A stretch of DNA of 64,000 nucleotides from contig CAYJHD010000002.1 of the NCBI GenBank assembly GCA_964370015.1, positions 1 to 64,000 of the forward strand, written 5' to 3'. The number at the start of each line of letters is the position of its first letter. Position 1 is the first letter of the stretch. Positions 52,120-62,138 of this stretch are shown here, piece after piece. The translations under genes were made by a program, and so were the position numbers. The DNA comes from CAYJAD01 sp964370015 (GTDB lineage Bacteria > Desulfobacterota > Desulfovibrionia > Desulfovibrionales > Desulfovibrionaceae). The notes beneath the pieces are model-generated. The model did no database searches, was not told where the DNA came from, and worked only from the letters and a program-made list of their open reading frames with translations.

Positions 52120-54288
52120 CTAGGTGGTACTGTGTCGCATACTCAAGGTAATGCGGCCTCGTTTATGGTCGACTTCCAGCACATGAACGTGCACTTTTTG
52201 CCCAGTACTCACCACTTCGTGAGGATTTTTAACAAAGCCTTCAGCCAGTTGGCTAATATGTACCAAGCCGTCTCTGTGCACGCCAATGTCCACAAAGGCA
52301 CCAAATTGTGTCACGTTGGTGACTATACCATGTAATTTCATACCGCTTTGTAAATGCTCTATGGCAGTTATGCCTTCGGCAAAGGTAAAATGCTCAAAAG
52401 CTGGGCGAGGATCGCGGCCGGGTTTGCTAAGTTCTTGCATAATGTCATGTAAGGTGAGTAGGCCTATATTTTCATCCACATAGTGTGCGAGTTCAATGCG
52501 CTGACGGCATTGCTCTTGGGCCAATAATTCTGCCACGGAGCACTTGGCATCTTTTGCCATGCGTTTTACAAGGGCATAGCGTTCTGGGTGAACGGCGCTA
52601 CCATCCAAAGGTTCTTGTCCATGAGGGATTCGTAAAAAACCTGCGGCAAGTTCAAAGGCTTTAGGGCCTAAACGTGGCACTTTTAATAGATCCTTTCTGG
52701 TGCTAAAGGAGCCATGCTCCTTACGCCATGTGATGATATTTTTGGCCAGCGCAGGGCCTATTCCAGACACATAGCTGAGTAATTCCATGCTGGCTGTATT
52801 CATATCCACACCCACGGCGTGCACACAAGAAGAAACCACTTCGTCCAGTGCTTCTTGAAGAGCAGGCTGGTTTACATCGTGTTGGTATTGTCCCACGCCC
52901 AGGGAGGCAGGATTTACTTTAACCAGCTCTGCTAAAGGATCCATAAGGCGCCGCCCAATGGAAACAGCTCCGCGTACGGTGATGTCATGATCAGGAAATT
53001 CTTTTCGGGCCACTTCCGATGCTGAATACACCGATGCGCCGCGTTCATCCACCAAGATAATGGCGATGTGCGAGGACAATTGTAAATCTTTCACAAAAGC
53101 TTCTGTTTCTCTGCCGGCGGTGCCATTACCCACAGCGATGGCTTCTATGTCATATTTTTCACATAGTTGCCGTACTTTTTCTCCGGCTTTATGGCTTTGC
53201 TCTTGGCCGGTGAGGGGGTAGATGACCTCATGATGTAAAAGATTACCATGGCCATCAAGGCAAACTAACTTGGCTCCAGTGCGCCAGCCCGGATCCAACG
53301 CTAATATCTTTTTGGGCCCCAAAGGTGAAGCCAAAAGCAATTTGCGCAAATTGGCAGTGAAAACGGCAATGGCTTCTTTTTCAGCTCGTTGACGCAAGGC
53401 TGCACGGAATTCATTTTCAAGGGAAGGAGCTAAAAGGCGTTGCCAAGCATCTTTCATGGCAAGGCGTATTTGCTCTGAGGCTGCATGTGATGTAGAGCTA
53501 ATCCACTGTTTTTCCAACAATGCCAAAGCTTGAGTTTCATCGGGGCGCACTTGTATGCTTAAAAAAGCTTCGCGCTCACCACGCAAAGCTGCCAAAAGTC
53601 TATGGGCCGGCATGGAAGAAGCTTGCTCTTGGCGGTCAAAATAGTCTTGATAGGTACTGCCTGTTTCTTCTTTACCTTTACATACTTTAGAATGTAAAAT
53701 CGCACCGCGCACAAAAAGGGCGCGCAGTGTGGTGCGACTTTGTCTGTGTTCTGCCATGTGTTCTGCCAAAATATCTCGCGCTCCGGCAAGGGCCCTTGCC
53801 ACATCGGGCACGGCAAGGGCAGGATTTTCGTGCTCTTTAATAAAGCCTTGTGCCAAAAGTTGTATGGCTTGTGTTTCTTGGATATTGGCTTCTTGTTTCA
53901 GTAAAGCCATGGCTAAGGGGGCAAGGCCACGCTCTTTTGCTTTAGCTGCTTTGGTGACGCGTTTGGGGCGATAGGGTAGGTATATATCTTCTAAGGAGCT
54001 CAAACTTGTGGCCTGGTGCAAGGCTGTGTGTAGCTCAGAAGTCAATTGCTCACGTTCCTCAAGGGCAGAGATGATGGCAGTGCGCCGCGCGTCAAGGGCG
54101 CGTAAACGTTCAAGGCTGTCACGTAGTTGTGTTAAAGCCACCTCGTCAAGGCCCCCTGTTTTTTCTTTCCGATAACGAGCTAAAAAGGGTATGGTGGCAC
54201 CTTCGTCCAGTAGCGTTATGGTGGCAAGAATGTTTTGTTCTGCCACGGAAAGCTCGTTGGCAAGGCGCTGAGAGAGAGATGCAATCAT
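52120..54288 (-). CDS. tex: RNA-binding transcription accessory protein Tex
   Basis: 722 residues with the complete Tex architecture: N-terminal helical domain (SLSQRLANELSV...TIPFLARYRKEKTGGLDE), YqgF/RuvC-like nuclease-fold domain with the ALDPGWRTGAK block, two helix-hairpin-helix modules and a C-terminal S1 RNA-binding domain (MKLHGIVTNVTQFGAFVDIG). Tex proteins bind nucleic acid and associate with transcription and RNA turnover. It stands alone with its own terminator. Confidence 0.96.
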   Translation of the reverse strand: MIASLSQRLANELSVAEQNILATITLLDEGATIPFLARYRKEKTGGLDEVALTQLRDSLERLRALDARRTAIISALEEREQLTSELHTALHQATSLSSLEDIYLPYRPKRVTKAAKAKERGLAPLAMALLKQEANIQETQAIQLLAQGFIKEHENPALAVPDVARALAGARDILAEHMAEHRQSRTTLRALFVRGAILHSKVCKGKEETGSTYQDYFDRQEQASSMPAHRLLAALRGEREAFLSIQVRPDETQALALLEKQWISSTSHAASEQIRLAMKDAWQRLLAPSLENEFRAALRQRAEKEAIAVFTANLRKLLLASPLGPKKILALDPGWRTGAKLVCLDGHGNLLHHEVIYPLTGQEQSHKAGEKVRQLCEKYDIEAIAVGNGTAGRETEAFVKDLQLSSHIAIILVDERGASVYSASEVARKEFPDHDITVRGAVSIGRRLMDPLAELVKVNPASLGVGQYQHDVNQPALQEALDEVVSSCVHAVGVDMNTASMELLSYVSGIGPALAKNIITWRKEHGSFSTRKDLLKVPRLGPKAFELAAGFLRIPHGQEPLDGSAVHPERYALVKRMAKDAKCSVAELLAQEQCRQRIELAHYVDENIGLLTLHDIMQELSKPGRDPRPAFEHFTFAEGITAIEHLQSGMKLHGIVTNVTQFGAFVDIGVHRDGLVHISQLAEGFVKNPHEVVSTGQKVHVHVLEVDHKRGRITLSMRHSTT

Positions 54289-54506
54289 GATGGCCCCAAG
54301 TGTATGAGTTAGAAGTAAAAGTAATGGAAAAACACCCCATGGGCGTAAACATAAGATCTGCCAATGACGTCATTTTTGTATGGCAAAATGATGTTGCAGA
54401 TTACAGCCTTGGTATACGCAACAATGGGCTGGGTCACAAATAAAATTTATGCATAAAGGGGGATTCATGCATTGTCTGCCTGTGGGCTTTGGCGTATACT
54501 TAATCT

Positions 54507-54743
54507 ATGTTAACAATAAAATGTTCGGCGTGTCGCCGTAAATTGTGGAAGTACAATAAGCTTGGTCATGGAGAAGTTTTGCGTTGCCATAAAGAGCGCA
54601 TTAGCAAAATGTATGATGTAAAAGAGCAAGATGGTAAGGTTTGGTGCCTTTGTGGTAGGCCCATCGGTATTGATAAAGGGTCTTTTTTTAGCATGGTGAA
54701 AGGAAGCTTTACCTATGCCGGCACCAAGGTAAATAAATTGTAG
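54507..54743 (+). CDS. Small zinc-ribbon protein
   Basis: 78 residues with CSACRR near the N-terminus and WCLCGRPIG near the middle, plus another Cys (LRCHKE). The spacing suggests a zinc ribbon. The C-terminal part is basic. No signal peptide. It lies 98 bases ahead of a glycosyltransferase gene and its ATG has no strong Shine-Dalgarno. Short zinc-ribbon proteins like this often bind RNA or act as accessory factors; the function is unknown. Confidence 0.7.
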   Translation: MLTIKCSACRRKLWKYNKLGHGEVLRCHKERISKMYDVKEQDGKVWCLCGRPIGIDKGSFFSMVKGSFTYAGTKVNKL

Positions 54744-54841
54744 GTATCCATATTTGAGCAGTCAGCGGTATATGAAGAAAGTTTTAGCAAAATTTTCTCA
54801 TGTATATCTTTTTATTAAGACTACTGAGTGTGAGGGAATAT

Positions 54842-56506
54842 ATGTCGCGAAATTTTCTTTCTTTGCATCCGTACTTTGAAGATGGTATCATAATGGGGCG
54901 TAAACAGGCTAATATGGGCTTTATAAATGCGCTTTTCAGAAAAGATCCTTTTCAAATGTATCATTTTTTTGTGGATAATCCTCAAAGCCTTGCACAAAGA
55001 TGGAAAGAAGAGCCTGCAGCTCAGCCCCTTTTAAAGCGCGGCGCCTTACATGCTTTTCCGCGAACACATTTGGAAAAACGTTTAAAAATTGTTCCGTATT
55101 CTGTGTGTCATTTATCTGACCCCATGACGGAATTTGCTGCCATGTGTCAGGTGCGTAATGCTTTTTCTAGTAAACTTTTTCCCATCACCGCAGTGAATCA
55201 TACCATCAGTTATGTGGAATATGCTGCACCTACTTTGGGGCATATTTGGCAAGGATGTAGCCCTCGTGACGGTATTGGTTGTACCTCAGCTTCCAGCAAA
55301 GCCATTATGGAAGCGTGGTATGCTCATGCAAGACAAACGCGTTCCATACCAAATCAATGGCGCCAACCACAATTGGATATTATTCCCCTTGGCGTGCCAG
55401 ATCCTGAGCTTGGGCAGGGGCATGAACAGACGGAAACATTGCGCCAGAGTTTGCGAGAAAAGTTTGGCGTGGCATCTGAAACCGTGTTCTTACTTTTATA
55501 TGGCCGCATAAGTATTGTGGATAAAATGGATGTGCGTCCTTTGTTTTTGGCTTTGCGTCGTTTACGAGCAAAGCATCCACAGCTTCCTTTCTTTTTATGT
55601 ATCGCTGGTTCCATGGATGGTGACGATGAGTTAAAGGAGCAATTGCAAGCTTTGGCAACAACGTGGAATATTTCTTTTGCGTTGCTGCCTAATCCCACAC
55701 GGGAGGATAAAAAATATCTTTTTGCTGCGGCTGATGTTTTTGTGTCTCCGGTGGATAATATCCAAGAAACGTTTGGACTCACCCTTGTGGAAGCTGCCCA
55801 GTCAGCTTTACCTGTTATTGCTAGCGATTGGGATGGTTATAGAGATATTATTGTACAAGGTGAAACAGGGTTTTTGGTACCTACTTATGCACCCATAGAC
55901 ACCCCCAATCTGGATGCTTTGGCCGGCGTGCTCTTTAATAAAATACATCAGCTTTTTCGCAGTCAGCAAACTTCCTTACATGTACCATCACTCGAAAAAG
56001 TTTTGTATGCGCTCATAAGTGATGGCGCATTACGTCGTAGTATGGGGCAAAAAGCTAAGGAGCGCGCAGCACGTTTATATACTTTTGATACGGTGGTGGA
56101 AGATTGGCTTAATTTTTGGCAAAAACTGGAAAATGCTCCCATAAGCTCAGAGGAAGAGAGTCTCATACGCCAGGCAAAACATCCTTATGCGTTGGATTTT
56201 GGCAAAGTTTTTTCAGTGTATGCCAGCCATAGCTTACAATCTGAAACTTTATTACAATGTACAGATTTAGGACGAGCTTATCTTTATAAAGAAATATCTT
56301 GGAATAATTACTGTTTAGCAGCTGTTTCCATGGTGGAAAGTCTTATTCATAAACTCTTGGAGTGTTGCTTGATGCCTTGCAGTGTTGCTGAACTTGTGTT
56401 AGTAGCGCACGCGGCACCTTGGGGTAAAGCTCACACCCAAGAAGTACTTTTGGCGCATATCCATTGGCTGTTGAAGCAGGATCTTGTGGAGTGCGCTTTG
56501 GAATAA
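54842..56506 (+). CDS. GT4-type (GT-B fold) glycosyltransferase
   Basis: 554 residues. The C-terminal half is a GT-B nucleotide-sugar-binding domain with FLLLYGRIS, the ADVFVSPVDNIQETFGLTLV signature and the E-x7-E-like segment that includes EAAQSALPVIASDWDGYRDI. An N-terminal acceptor domain lies before it. A C-terminal tail of about 90 residues is not typical. I placed the start at 54842 with GAGGG five bases upstream. It lies 74 bases upstream of glucokinase in a glucan cluster; a glucan- or surface-glycan transferase is likely, substrate not identified. Confidence 0.8.
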   Translation: MSRNFLSLHPYFEDGIIMGRKQANMGFINALFRKDPFQMYHFFVDNPQSLAQRWKEEPAAQPLLKRGALHAFPRTHLEKRLKIVPYSVCHLSDPMTEFAAMCQVRNAFSSKLFPITAVNHTISYVEYAAPTLGHIWQGCSPRDGIGCTSASSKAIMEAWYAHARQTRSIPNQWRQPQLDIIPLGVPDPELGQGHEQTETLRQSLREKFGVASETVFLLLYGRISIVDKMDVRPLFLALRRLRAKHPQLPFFLCIAGSMDGDDELKEQLQALATTWNISFALLPNPTREDKKYLFAAADVFVSPVDNIQETFGLTLVEAAQSALPVIASDWDGYRDIIVQGETGFLVPTYAPIDTPNLDALAGVLFNKIHQLFRSQQTSLHVPSLEKVLYALISDGALRRSMGQKAKERAARLYTFDTVVEDWLNFWQKLENAPISSEEESLIRQAKHPYALDFGKVFSVYASHSLQSETLLQCTDLGRAYLYKEISWNNYCLAAVSMVESLIHKLLECCLMPCSVAELVLVAHAAPWGKAHTQEVLLAHIHWLLKQDLVECALE

Positions 56507-56580
56507 GGGGTTTATAAGAAAGTATTCTTTTGCGGTGAAATGTTACCTTTTTACCATAATTTTTTTGCACGAGAATAGGT

Positions 56581-57582
56581 ATGATACATCATATACTTTG
56601 CGCAGATGTGGGAGGAACCCATAGCCGCTTTGCTCACTTTACATGGGATGCAAACGAGAGCGTGTTACGTAGGCAGTATACATGCCCCACCGCACAAATA
56701 CGCACTACACAAGATGCTTTAGAAGCCATGCGCTTTGGTACGGGGGTTGAAATAGAAAAAGCCAGCGTGCATATATGGGGTGTGGCAGCCATCGTTTTGC
56801 ACAATGGCCTTGAAGCGCAGATGACCAATACGTCCTTGCGCTTTGATTTTGCGCCTTATTCATGGATAAAAAACGGGGAAAATTTTTTTCTGCTCAATGA
56901 TTTTACTTTGCAGGCTTGGGCGTCATTGGCACAAGAAGTACCCGTGTTGCCATTGCCATGGTCGCCCTTTGCAGAGCATCCGAATATGGTGCGCCATGCT
57001 TCGCAAACACATGGTATTTTAGGAGCAGGAACCGGTCTTGGCGCAGCGGCTTTAGTGCCGCATATGGCTCAAGGCTGGACTGCGTTATCTTCGGAAGCAG
57101 GGCATATGGATATGACTTTTCATGGGAAGGAAGAAGAAGATTTTGCGCGCTTTGCCAAACAACGCTTACAACAAGATCGCTTAAGTGCTGAAGATGTACT
57201 TTGCGCGCGCGCGTTAAGTTTGCTTCATGCGTATGAACATGGAGAAGATGTGGAGCCGGCACAGGCTGCGACTTCGCTTTGGCGAAAAGAGCAAGCTTTT
57301 CCGAACGAAAGTCTGTCCCTACGACTTTACGCACGCTTTTTGGGTCGCTTTTGCAGACAGTGGGCTTTAAGTACTTTTTGTACAGGAGGCTTGTATCTTG
57401 GGGGCGGTGTACTTTTTAAAAATCCTGCCATTGTGCAAAGTGAAAGCTTTCGTGAAGAGTTTTTCCATGGCCCTTCATGCATGCAAGATGTGCTGCGAGC
57501 CATACCTATGGGACTCATGCAACATGATATGGCCAGTTTGTGGGGAGCTGTGCAAATTGCTAAAAATCATCTTCGCGTGTAA
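56581..57582 (+). CDS. glk: Glucokinase
   Basis: 333 residues of the bacterial hexokinase/ROK-related Glk family: N-terminal phosphate-binding ADVGGTHSRFA, LLNDFTLQAW, the LGAGTGLGAAAL loop, SEAGHMDM with the conserved Glu-Ala-Gly-His, and C-terminal LYLGGGV. It phosphorylates glucose with ATP in the cytoplasm. Position after the glycosyltransferase and beside the storage-glucan genes suggests it returns free glucose released from polyglucose to metabolism. Confidence 0.9.
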   Translation: MIHHILCADVGGTHSRFAHFTWDANESVLRRQYTCPTAQIRTTQDALEAMRFGTGVEIEKASVHIWGVAAIVLHNGLEAQMTNTSLRFDFAPYSWIKNGENFFLLNDFTLQAWASLAQEVPVLPLPWSPFAEHPNMVRHASQTHGILGAGTGLGAAALVPHMAQGWTALSSEAGHMDMTFHGKEEEDFARFAKQRLQQDRLSAEDVLCARALSLLHAYEHGEDVEPAQAATSLWRKEQAFPNESLSLRLYARFLGRFCRQWALSTFCTGGLYLGGGVLFKNPAIVQSESFREEFFHGPSCMQDVLRAIPMGLMQHDMASLWGAVQIAKNHLRV

Positions 57583-57597
57583 TGCCACGTCATATAA

Positions 57598-57642
57598 AAA
57601 GAGTATCCCCTGTAAACTGATGTTTGCAGGGGATACTTTTTT
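57598..57642. terminator. Bidirectional terminator between convergent genes
   Basis: The arms GTATCCCCTG / CAGGGGATAC (57603-57612 / 57627-57636) have an inner AAAC / GTTT pairing, T-rich downstream and A-rich upstream sequence. It ends glk on plus and the glycogen fusion gene on minus. Confidence 0.9.
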
Positions 57643-57678
57643 ATGTGGATTGCTCGTGTTTTTCAGTGAATTGCTTTT

Positions 57679-60600
57679 TTATGCCCAAAGAACCAAACGT
57701 GTATCCAAGGGAGAAAATAAATCAATATCAAAGGGTACAATGCGCACCCCATAAGAGTGATGTCCATTTTCTGTGATGGTAAATTCTCCTGTAAAGAGTA
57801 TATGCCCATCTTCCAGATGCTCTTTGAACTTAAGAGGATGGATTTGGGGTTTTTCCACAAAGTCATGTTGTTCACTGCGTCCCACCACGTACTCTACGCG
57901 TAAGGAGTGCGGATTCATTTCACAAGGGTTCACGGTGACGAGGATACGTATTTTTTGTCCCACATACAGTGTGTCATTGTCTACGCCTTCGAAGGTGACT
58001 TCATCAATGCTGACGCAAGGAAAAGCTCCAACCACAGACTGCTTCCATGCGGCAAGACGTTTTGCCATGGCAAAATCTTCGTCAAAAATATTATTTTTGC
58101 GAGCTGCCGTGGGCACGTAGTAATCGCGCATATAGTCATTTACCATGCGATGGGAGCTAAATTGCGCCGTTAAGGTGCGCATGGCATGGCGAGACATATG
58201 CAACCACTGTTCCGGTAAATTGTTTGCATTGCGTTCAAAGTATAAGGGCAGTACTTCTTCTTCCAAAGTGGTGTAAAGAGAGTCTGCATCGGCATAATCT
58301 GCTTGAGTATCGATGTCACGCAAATGAGAAATAACGGGGCCAATGGTCCATCCATTGGGTTTGGAATACCCTTCGCACCACCAGCCATCAGAGATGCTCA
58401 AGTTAAGGCCTCCGTTGACTGAAGGTTTCATGCCACTGGTGCCGCTGGCTTCATTGGGGCGGCATGGCGTATTTAACCAAATATCGCAGCCACGAGTAAG
58501 TAAGCGAGATACAGATAAGCTGTAATCTTCCATAAAGTACACATGTCCCACAAAGCGTTCATCCACGGTATATTTTACAATTTGGCGTAAAATGTCGATA
58601 CCATGTTGGTCGGCAGGGTGCGCTTTTCCGGCAAAGATAAAGATGACGGGGCGATTGGTATCACCAAGTAAGCGTTGCAAACGTTCTGCATCGGCAAAAA
58701 GCAAATGGGCTCGCTTATATGGGGCAAATCGACGTGCAAAGCCAATAATCAAAGCATCGGGATTGGTGAGAGCCGCGCGCATTTTTCGTTGTGTTTCTGG
58801 TGCCACATCAAGAGTTTTGAAAAAACTCCCAAGACCTTTGTCTACGGCGCGGAGTAACTTACTTTTTTCTGTGCGGCGTATATCCCAAAGTGTTTGTCCG
58901 TCAATGGAGTATACTTTATCCCAGTTTTCGTGTTGCGGGGGTAAATCTAGCCATTGTGGATCCACGGTAGTGTTTAAAAGGGCACGCATGGGCGCAGAAA
59001 CATAAGAGCCCACATGCACGCCATTGGTGACAGATTTTATGGGAACTTCTGTATGGGAATAGCCTTTCCAAGCAGCTTGCCACATGCCACGGGATACATC
59101 TCCGTGTAAACGACTTACACCATTGGCTTTGAGCGAATAATTAAGCGCCAATACGGTCATTTCAAACATATTGCGATTGGAACCCACAATGCGTCCCATA
59201 TTGAGAAAGTCTTGTATGGATAAGCCCACACTGTGCGCATAATCTGTGAAATAGCGTTCCATAAGGTCAGGGGAAAAGCGCTCATTGCCGGCATCCACAG
59301 GTGTGTGTGTGGTGAAAATACAAGAAGCACGCACGGCTTCACAAGCCACCTCAAAGCTGAGTCCTTTATGCATAAACTCTTTTATGCGCTCAAGAATAAG
59401 GAAGGCTGAGTGACCTTCATTCATGTGGAAAACAGCAGGGGTGATGTCCAATTGCTGTAACAGGCGCACCCCGCCCATGCCTAAAAGCATTTCTTGACGC
59501 AAACGGCAATCACGATCAGCCACATAAAGTTGTGCTGTGGTTTTGCGATCATCGGGAGTATTGCTAGTTAGGTCTGTATCCAGCAAATACAGTTTTATGC
59601 GCCCCACATGCACCACCCATACGGCGGCGTGTAATGTGCGACCTGGTAAATCCAGTGAGATTTCCAGAGCTTCGCCATTGTTTTTGAACACACGTTCCAC
59701 AGCCATGGAGGCAAAGTCATTTTCATTGTAAATGGCTAACTGTCCGCCGTCTGAAGTGAGTTTTTGTCTGAAGTATCCATTTTTATAAAGAAGACCCACC
59801 GCCACAAGGGGAATATTTAAATCGCTGGCAGATTTGAGATGGTCTCCGGAAAGAACACCAAGGCCTCCAGAGTAGATGGGGAGGCTTTCGCAAATGCCGT
59901 ATTCCGTGGAAAAATACGCCACGGGATTATCCATGGACAAAATATCTTCTACGTGTTGCGGCTCTTCCTTCATATATGTATGGAATTTCTCTACGATATT
60001 ATCCATTTTATGAAGAAACTCTGAATTTTCTTCAAGTTCAGACAATCGCGCACCGGAAACATTGGCTAGGAGAACTATGGGGTTATGCTCGCAATCTTCC
60101 CACATGTCGGCATCTATACTGCTAAAAAGCTCCCAGCATTCTGCTTGCCAGCACCACCACATATTGGCAGTGAGTTCGCGTAGCGGTTTTAAGCGTTCAG
60201 GTAAATGGGAAATGGCCATGAAAGAACGTAAAATGGGCGTCACGGAGGAGGTGGCCTTCAGTACATGCTTTATGTCCTCAGAAAAGCCAAAGGCTTTATT
60301 GTTGCGCTCTGCAGCATTTTCAAGGGCGTGTTCATAGGCCTCAAGGTAATTGGGGAAAAATTCTTCCCAAGTGGAAAATTCTGAGAGTCTTCTCGCAGCC
60401 TTACGCGAAGTTTGTAATTCCTCTTCCGTTTGGGTCATGGCTTTTAAGGTGGTGATGCGAAGTTCTTGCAAAACTTGATCATAGGATCTGTTTTGACGCG
60501 GTACCACGTATACACCGTCGTGTAGGTCTTCTTTTTTTTGTATTTGACTTGTCCAAAGGCCGAAACCTGCTAGATCGGTGGTCATGGTGGGCACAGCCCA

Positions 60601-61938
60601 AGCGGCGCTTTCTTGCGGTGTATAGCCCCAAGGCTCATACCAAGAGGGGAAGGCTCCAAGGTCGCAGGCGGCCAGCACTTGCTCGTAAGGAAGATTTAAA
60701 AATCCGTCATGGCCGTTCAACTGTGCAGGCACAAAAACCACTTGAATATTATTTTCCGGCGCATTGGTAAGACCAAGACTCATGCTGGAATTGAGAATGG
60801 GGTCATTGATGCTGTCATATACGTGGTGCGAAGTAATCCAGTGTTCATTGCGTGGCGGTTTTTTATGTGCATCACCGCTGACGGCATCGGGGTTTACTCC
60901 GGTGTGCCCACCCATGACCGCAAAGAGAGCCACCACATGGGTGTCGCTACCTTGTAATGATTCATTGAGCCCTGCCAATGCTTCTAAGAAAAGGTCCAAG
61001 CCTTTATTTCTAAACTCATAACGCCCAGAAATGAGAATATAGCGCACATTTTTTGGTAAGGGGCGGCGTAAAAGCTTCTCTATGGCTTGTGTGATTTGCG
61101 CGCGTGCAGCCTGCACTTCTTGACGTTTCTCGGCATAATTGGGGATGACGCGCAAGTCTAAGCCATTCACTGTGAGTACGTCGGGCGTGCGTGCCAAAAA
61201 GGCAGAAGCTTCCAAGGCAGTAATTTCGCTGACGGTGGTAAAGCAATCGGCTTCTCTGGCCGCAATTTTTTCCATGGAATATTTGGCAGTGATATTAAAA
61301 TTTGCGGCTTCTTGTACCGGATTGATTTTATTCATTTGTTTGTAAATATCACGCCCTGTGCTCGCTAAAGCACGACCCAACATGGTGGCATGGGTGGTGA
61401 AAAGCGTGCCCATGGTGGGGGCTTGGCGTTTTAGTGTAAGCAAGCCTGCGCCGCACATCCATTCGTGAAAGAGAGCCACGCCTTTGTGGCCTTGGGGTGA
61501 TACGGTACTGTGATAGATGGCGGCAATGATTTCGCCGCAAACTGCACTGAACATAACAGGTTCAGCATAATCCCAGCCGCCATTCATGGAATCAACGCCA
61601 TAATTATTCCAAAGCTCAAAGAGCAATTGATTCACATTGAAGCGGTCTTTAAAGCTCACTAAAATGGTTTTTGGTCGTCCAGGAATATTCCAACGGCCTA
61701 AGCGGCATTGGAAATTGTTCATGGCAAGGGTGGAGCGAATTTGTTCCCAGCACGGTTCATCGGTTTCTTCAAATTCAGGATTATCTCCCATGTCTGGACC
61801 AAGCATGTAGTATTTATCATCAAAAAACTCTACGGCATGTAAGGCTTTACTGCTGACCACGGTATAAATGCCACCAACTTTATTGCATACTTCCCAGCTG
61901 ACTTCAAAGGCGGTAGCTTGGTCCAATTGCGTATACAT
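57679..61938 (-). CDS. Glycogen synthase-alpha-glucan phosphorylase fusion
   Basis: 1419 residues. Residues 1 to about 545 form a GT3-type glycogen synthase (EVSWEVCNKVGGIYTVVSSK near the start, and WYEPWGYTPQESAAWAVPT around 440). After a linker comes a DUF3417-like region (ELTANMWWCWQAECWELF, about 590) and then a GT35 alpha-glucan phosphorylase whose pyridoxal-phosphate Lys falls near residue 1170 in EASGTSGMKPSVNGGLNL. The C-terminal 120 residues are a beta-rich extension. One polypeptide therefore both builds and phosphorolyses polyglucose. Start has AGGAGG four bases upstream. It lies downstream of GH57 and GT4 genes on the same strand. Confidence 0.92.
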   Translation of the reverse strand: MYTQLDQATAFEVSWEVCNKVGGIYTVVSSKALHAVEFFDDKYYMLGPDMGDNPEFEETDEPCWEQIRSTLAMNNFQCRLGRWNIPGRPKTILVSFKDRFNVNQLLFELWNNYGVDSMNGGWDYAEPVMFSAVCGEIIAAIYHSTVSPQGHKGVALFHEWMCGAGLLTLKRQAPTMGTLFTTHATMLGRALASTGRDIYKQMNKINPVQEAANFNITAKYSMEKIAAREADCFTTVSEITALEASAFLARTPDVLTVNGLDLRVIPNYAEKRQEVQAARAQITQAIEKLLRRPLPKNVRYILISGRYEFRNKGLDLFLEALAGLNESLQGSDTHVVALFAVMGGHTGVNPDAVSGDAHKKPPRNEHWITSHHVYDSINDPILNSSMSLGLTNAPENNIQVVFVPAQLNGHDGFLNLPYEQVLAACDLGAFPSWYEPWGYTPQESAAWAVPTMTTDLAGFGLWTSQIQKKEDLHDGVYVVPRQNRSYDQVLQELRITTLKAMTQTEEELQTSRKAARRLSEFSTWEEFFPNYLEAYEHALENAAERNNKAFGFSEDIKHVLKATSSVTPILRSFMAISHLPERLKPLRELTANMWWCWQAECWELFSSIDADMWEDCEHNPIVLLANVSGARLSELEENSEFLHKMDNIVEKFHTYMKEEPQHVEDILSMDNPVAYFSTEYGICESLPIYSGGLGVLSGDHLKSASDLNIPLVAVGLLYKNGYFRQKLTSDGGQLAIYNENDFASMAVERVFKNNGEALEISLDLPGRTLHAAVWVVHVGRIKLYLLDTDLTSNTPDDRKTTAQLYVADRDCRLRQEMLLGMGGVRLLQQLDITPAVFHMNEGHSAFLILERIKEFMHKGLSFEVACEAVRASCIFTTHTPVDAGNERFSPDLMERYFTDYAHSVGLSIQDFLNMGRIVGSNRNMFEMTVLALNYSLKANGVSRLHGDVSRGMWQAAWKGYSHTEVPIKSVTNGVHVGSYVSAPMRALLNTTVDPQWLDLPPQHENWDKVYSIDGQTLWDIRRTEKSKLLRAVDKGLGSFFKTLDVAPETQRKMRAALTNPDALIIGFARRFAPYKRAHLLFADAERLQRLLGDTNRPVIFIFAGKAHPADQHGIDILRQIVKYTVDERFVGHVYFMEDYSLSVSRLLTRGCDIWLNTPCRPNEASGTSGMKPSVNGGLNLSISDGWWCEGYSKPNGWTIGPVISHLRDIDTQADYADADSLYTTLEEEVLPLYFERNANNLPEQWLHMSRHAMRTLTAQFSSHRMVNDYMRDYYVPTAARKNNIFDEDFAMAKRLAAWKQSVVGAFPCVSIDEVTFEGVDNDTLYVGQKIRILVTVNPCEMNPHSLRVEYVVGRSEQHDFVEKPQIHPLKFKEHLEDGHILFTGEFTITENGHHSYGVRIVPFDIDLFSPLDTRLVLWA

Positions 61939-62052
61939 ACATCCTCCTAAAAGTTGTATGATCTAAGTGCTTTTGAGGGGTTACACGTCATAGCAAGCAC
62001 TGCGATACAAAGTACCGCAATGCTTGAATAGACAACATTTTCATCATTTCCA

Positions 62053-62078
62053 AAGCTGTATTATGTAGCATACAGCTG
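62053..62078. other. Stem-loop in the fusion-GH57 gap
   Basis: The arms AGCTGTAT / ATACAGCT with an 8-base loop lie in the 200-base gap between the GH57 gene and the glycogen fusion gene. There is no U-tract. The gap otherwise shows nothing recognised. Confidence 0.5.
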
Positions 62079-62138
62079 TTAAGGCAGGGGCTTTATGTAT
62101 TTAAGGCGTAAGGAACTTCATGGGCTTAAGGGAAAATT

